DNA of 64,000 nucleotides from Pedobacter helvus (lineage in GTDB: Bacteria; Bacteroidota; Bacteroidia; Sphingobacteriales; Sphingobacteriaceae): positions 1 through 64,000 of the forward strand of contig NZ_SRMP01000002.1 of assembly GCF_005925325.1 (NCBI RefSeq). Direction: 5' to 3'. Positions 60,967 through 64,000 of the stretch are shown piece after piece (positions within the stretch are counted from its first letter, which is position 1; each line of letters opens with the position of its first letter). The notes beneath the pieces were generated by a model. The model did not search any database and was not told the DNA's origin. It saw only the letters and a list, made by a program, of their open reading frames with translations. A program made the position numbers and the translations under genes.

Positions 60967-63375
60967 TTAAAATTTATAAGCTACACTTAAGCGATAATTT
61001 CTAGGTGCTTCTGCCTGCCAAGAGTAAACTCCCAAGTCGTAAGTAGGGGCGTTCCAATAGCCTGTGTAGTAAGCACCAGTATATAAATACTTGTCTAACA
61101 GGTTGAATACATTCGCATTTATTCTTAAGCTTTTATTTTCCCAAAATAAACCGCCGTCTAATTTAAAGTAGTTTGGTAGGTTGCGCTCTTCGTTGGTTCC
61201 ACTAAAAGTACCCATAGCACGGCCGGCTAAGTGAGTAAAACCAGCGGAGATACCAGCACCTTTTAGTGCGCCATTTTGTAAGGTATAGGTTAACCAAGCG
61301 TTTGAAGTATGTTTAGAGAAACCTGGAACTGCGTCGCCAACTTGCATACCCGTTACTCCAGGAGCAACTTCGGTAATTTTTCCATCGGTGTAGGCATAGT
61401 TGGCAATCAGTTTTAAGCCTGCCGTAATTTCACCTCGTAGATCAAATTCAATACCTTGTGCCCTTTTTTCGCCAATTACAATACTGTAGTTTAAGGTAGG
61501 TGGACTATTAGGATCTGCAGCTAATTCGTTTTGTTTCAGAATTCGGTAAACAGAAAGCGTGGTATTCCATTTTCCGCCTAGCCAGTCTTTTTTTATACCT
61601 GCTTCGTAGTTAGTTCCAGTGAGAGGTAAGTTTTCATCCCCATTCTCTAAAATACCAGATTGCGGTACAAAAGATTGGTCATAAACTGCATAAATTGATG
61701 TATTCTTGTCAACCGAATAACTCAAGCCAAATCTTGGTGTTACTTTTTTGCCTATTTCTGGATTACCACTATAAGCAGCTTGGTTTACGTAAGTGTAACG
61801 TCCTGCTAAAGTTAACCTCAACTTATTTTCAAAGAAACCTAATTCGTCCTGAACGTACGCACTAAGGTATTTCTGGTCGATGTTATTTGCCGCACCTCTT
61901 TCCTGTAGGCTGCGGGTTCTGTCGAACGAAGGATAGCCATTGCCAGGAAAACCATAGTTAGGATTATTTACATCGAAAGGTGCGCTAGGCAAGTCTAAAT
62001 CGTGAGATTGGTTAAAGTCGGCTATGTAATGTTTCTTTCCACCATCAAATCCCGCTAAAATTCTGTGTACAATACCGCCCGTTTTCGCTTGCCCATTTAC
62101 AAAAAACTGCGCTAATTTCATTGAGCTTTCTGCATCCCAAATACCTACGTTTCTGATTACTGTGTTATTTGTATAAACTGCAGATGGCCAAGAACTATAC
62201 CCAGTTTGTAGGTACTTTGAATAAGCTACTTGTGCGGTCGCTTTCCAAGTATCACTGAAATTGTGCTGTAGGTTAACGAATGCGCTGTGGTCATTTATTC
62301 TGGTATCTGGTACTCCTGGTTGTGTGAAGGTAAAGTCTCTAGGAAGTGTAGCGTAGCCATTAGGACTGAAGATGTAATACGAACCAACTTCGGTCATTTT
62401 TGCATTTTGCAGCGCATACTCGGCAGTAATTTTGGTTTTGTTAGTTAATTGGTAACTTAAAGATGGTGCGAAAGTGTATCTGTCGTTGTTTTCGTAGGGC
62501 CTAAAAGAACCTTTGGTTTGCGCAGCTGCATTTAATCTGAATAGTAATTTACCGTCGTCAGTGATTTTATGATCAAAGTCGATAGCCGTTCTATATAGAT
62601 CGTAGCTTCCAATAGTAAAAGAAACCTCTCCTTTGTTGATGCCTGTAGGTTTTTTAGTCACCACATTATACAGGCCACTTGGATCGCCATTGCTTAGCAT
62701 AAAACCAGCAGGACCTTTTACAAACTCAATATGGTCTACCATGCTCATGTCTTCGGTTAACGGACCCCAGTAAGAGTTTACGAAATTGAAACCGTTACGC
62801 ATAGCTTGTACCTGAGAACCTCTCATTTTGATGTTGGTATAAAGATCTCCCCAGTGCTCAGCTCTTGCCGCACCACTTACGTTCCTTACCAAACCATCGC
62901 TCATGCTAATGATCTGTTGGTCTTTGATCAGCTGTTCGCTAACCGTTTGGATGTTTTGAGGTGCTTCTAAAAGTGGCTCGTTTAATCTCAAAGATGCTGA
63001 TGGCAAACTTACTTTGTACTTGTTTTTCTTACCTTCTACGGTTACTTCTCGAAGTGCCTCTTTATTTTCGGTAAGTACTAAATTTACATTAGTTGTTTCG
63101 CCTGCGGTTACTGTAACATTCTTTTCTTGCGTAATCAAACCAATTGCACTTGCCTTTAAGGTGTAATTGCCGGGTTTAATCTTATGTAATGTGAAGTTTC
63201 CGTTATCATCAGACAAAGTGTTTTGTGTTTGTCCTTTTAGTCCAATGCTAATAAATGCAGCTGGTTGGCCGTCTGAAGTGGAGATTTTTCCTTTAACCGA
63301 TCCTGACTGCTGTGCAAAGGCGCCAAGATTGATCAAACCGATCATAAGTAGGGTGATGTGTAAACGTAAACTCAT
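60967..63375 (-). CDS. TonB-dependent siderophore receptor
   Basis: 802 residues from MSLRLHITLLMIGLINLGAFAQ; a start 36 bp upstream would sit on the -7 element. A carboxypeptidase-regulatory-like domain (about 24-105) precedes the plug (LIKDQQIISMSDGLVRNVSGAAR, DHIEFVKGPAGFMLSNGDPSGLYNVVTKKPTG), then the 22-strand barrel ending NYRLSVAYKF. Unlike SusC proteins it has the siderophore-receptor plug and no SusD partner. It imports ferric siderophores, with the PepSY gene downstream. Confidence 0.92.
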   Translation of the reverse strand: MSLRLHITLLMIGLINLGAFAQQSGSVKGKISTSDGQPAAFISIGLKGQTQNTLSDDNGNFTLHKIKPGNYTLKASAIGLITQEKNVTVTAGETTNVNLVLTENKEALREVTVEGKKNKYKVSLPSASLRLNEPLLEAPQNIQTVSEQLIKDQQIISMSDGLVRNVSGAARAEHWGDLYTNIKMRGSQVQAMRNGFNFVNSYWGPLTEDMSMVDHIEFVKGPAGFMLSNGDPSGLYNVVTKKPTGINKGEVSFTIGSYDLYRTAIDFDHKITDDGKLLFRLNAAAQTKGSFRPYENNDRYTFAPSLSYQLTNKTKITAEYALQNAKMTEVGSYYIFSPNGYATLPRDFTFTQPGVPDTRINDHSAFVNLQHNFSDTWKATAQVAYSKYLQTGYSSWPSAVYTNNTVIRNVGIWDAESSMKLAQFFVNGQAKTGGIVHRILAGFDGGKKHYIADFNQSHDLDLPSAPFDVNNPNYGFPGNGYPSFDRTRSLQERGAANNIDQKYLSAYVQDELGFFENKLRLTLAGRYTYVNQAAYSGNPEIGKKVTPRFGLSYSVDKNTSIYAVYDQSFVPQSGILENGDENLPLTGTNYEAGIKKDWLGGKWNTTLSVYRILKQNELAADPNSPPTLNYSIVIGEKRAQGIEFDLRGEITAGLKLIANYAYTDGKITEVAPGVTGMQVGDAVPGFSKHTSNAWLTYTLQNGALKGAGISAGFTHLAGRAMGTFSGTNEERNLPNYFKLDGGLFWENKSLRINANVFNLLDKYLYTGAYYTGYWNAPTYDLGVYSWQAEAPRNYRLSVAYKF

Positions 63376-63392
63376 CTTGTTGTTAATTGGAT

Positions 63393-63465
63393 TAATTCTA
63401 AAGTGGCGCAAATTAACGACAGAAATCTTTAGTATCCAAATTATTTTTAATCATTCTAAATAAAA
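63393..63465 (-). promoter_or_regulatory. Promoter/operator of the siderophore receptor
   Basis: Minus strand: -33 TTTG (63437-63440), 20-nt spacer, -7 TTAATTTG (63409-63416). Boxes TTTAGAATTAAT (about 63391-63402) and TTTATTTAGAATGATTAAAAATAA (about 63441-63465) flank it. Spacing and box sequence match those before DUF6607. Confidence 0.6.
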
Positions 63466-63487
63466 ATTAATGGGTTTGGACAAAAAA

Positions 63488-63513
63488 AATCCCGAACGTT
63501 TAAGTTCGGGATT
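63488..63513 (-). terminator. Terminator of the DUF4397 gene
   Basis: AATCCCGAAC (63488-63497) pairs with GTTCGGGATT (63504-63513). On the minus strand it is followed by a run of T (A at 63482-63489). Confidence 0.85.
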
Positions 63514-63551
63514 GCAAATATGATGGTTCGGAATTGACCGAAAGCTTTGTG

Positions 63552-64000
63552 TTATTGGTGTTGAATAACTTGTCCATTGAAAGGTCTTTCATTGGTGCCT
63601 GGAGTTACCTTTCCGCCCGCAATAATGGTATAGAAAGTACCGTTCGCCAAGGTTCTCTCTACTGTAGTTTTAACTGTGCCAGAAGACGTTTCTTTGATCT
63701 CGAAAACTTTTGCGCCAGCGTCTACCGCAATAAAACCGCTATAGGCTTTGTAAGCTTTGTTAGAAGTAAGGTTGCTTGTTGCATCTTTAATGTGTAGGTC
63801 TAAAGCGCTAGCATCTGGAGACAAGTTCACAAAGCGAACGTGAGCTTTATCAGCTGCCGCACCAACAACCTCATCTGCTAAAAGCAAACCGTCGAAGTTA
63901 CCTGTAGTACCAGTTAAATATAAAGTAGAAAAAGCGTTATTATTTACAGTGATACCAGTTTTAGTGTATATCGAGGCAGTTTCTGAAGCTATGGTAAATT
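63552..64000 (-). CDS. DUF4397-domain protein, cut by window end
   Basis: The frame stays open to the window edge, so at least 149 residues are visible and the N-terminus is missing. AHVRFVNLSPDASALDLHIKDATSN and YTIIAGGKVTPG are characteristic of DUF4397, an Ig-like family of secreted or lipoproteins. Before it the sequence reads ASIYTKTGITVNNNAFSTLY. The function is unknown; probably a surface lipoprotein. Confidence 0.8.
   Translation of the reverse strand, partial: FTIASETASIYTKTGITVNNNAFSTLYLTGTTGNFDGLLLADEVVGAAADKAHVRFVNLSPDASALDLHIKDATSNLTSNKAYKAYSGFIAVDAGAKVFEIKETSSGTVKTTVERTLANGTFYTIIAGGKVTPGTNERPFNGQVIQHQ

Overview
The window looks like a chromosomal segment of a Bacteroidota bacterium, most likely a Pedobacter-like member of the Sphingobacteriaceae. 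The evidence is four SusC/SusD outer-membrane uptake pairs, a type IX secretion sorting tail, a GldH gliding lipoprotein, holB-ricT-gldH gene order, TlpA thioredoxins with DUF4369-like N-termini, DUF6266/DUF6520/DUF6607 proteins, AT-rich DNA, almost no Shine-Dalgarno sequences and TAnnTTTG-type -7 boxes. All assignments are from reading the sequence; no database search was run.

Layout. 0-1 kb: tail of an IS transposase and a repeat-filled gap. 1-13.8 kb: housekeeping and cell-envelope genes (T9SS beta-helix protein, holB-ricT-gldH, thioredoxin protein, murF, M14 peptidase, AAA ATPase). 13.9-16.4 kb: two TlpA/DUF4369-type proteins. 16.4-22 kb: an accessory region rich in palindromes, with small membrane proteins and a Shedu-like (DUF4263) nuclease flanked by an HTH regulator and a small unknown gene, probably an anti-phage module; then about 1 kb of structured repeat DNA. 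22-27.5 kb: a compact TlpA-SusC-SusD unit whose base composition is visibly richer in G+C than its neighbours, followed by a DUF6520 peptide. 27.9-30.5 kb: small regulators (winged helix, Crp/Fnr, HTH, LytTR membrane protein). 30.8-33.3 kb: DUF6266 protein and an overlapping three-gene set (membrane protein, CHAP peptidoglycan hydrolase, lipoprotein with a C-terminal membrane anchor) resembling a phage lysis cassette. 33.5-48.8 kb: three SusC/SusD pairs with related 5' leaders. 48.8-54.3 kb: DoxX, LD-carboxypeptidase, metG, an MscS-type channel and an HExxH protein. 54.4-54.8 kb: tRNA-Arg(CCU) invaded by a tiny GIY-YIG endonuclease element. 55-64 kb: IPT/TIG and barrel proteins, M28 peptidase, DUF6607, PepSY and a TonB-dependent siderophore receptor, and a DUF4397 protein cut by the window end.

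The strongest candidate for an undescribed system is the tRNA-Arg locus. A degenerate copy of tRNA nucleotides 1-48, containing a 19-bp palindrome, leads directly into the start codon of a 79-aa GIY-YIG nuclease. The gene is followed by a fresh, intact copy of the whole tRNA. This looks like a minimal homing-type element that splits a tRNA gene and restores its 5' half.

Other notable observations are a duplicated promoter/operator architecture in front of DUF6607 and the siderophore receptor (probably iron control), a 123-nt nested hairpin at 21.1 kb, a roughly 300-bp dispersed repeat with a copy wedged into a duplicated gene start at 31.6 kb, and a REP-like repeat that encodes the N-terminus of GldH.
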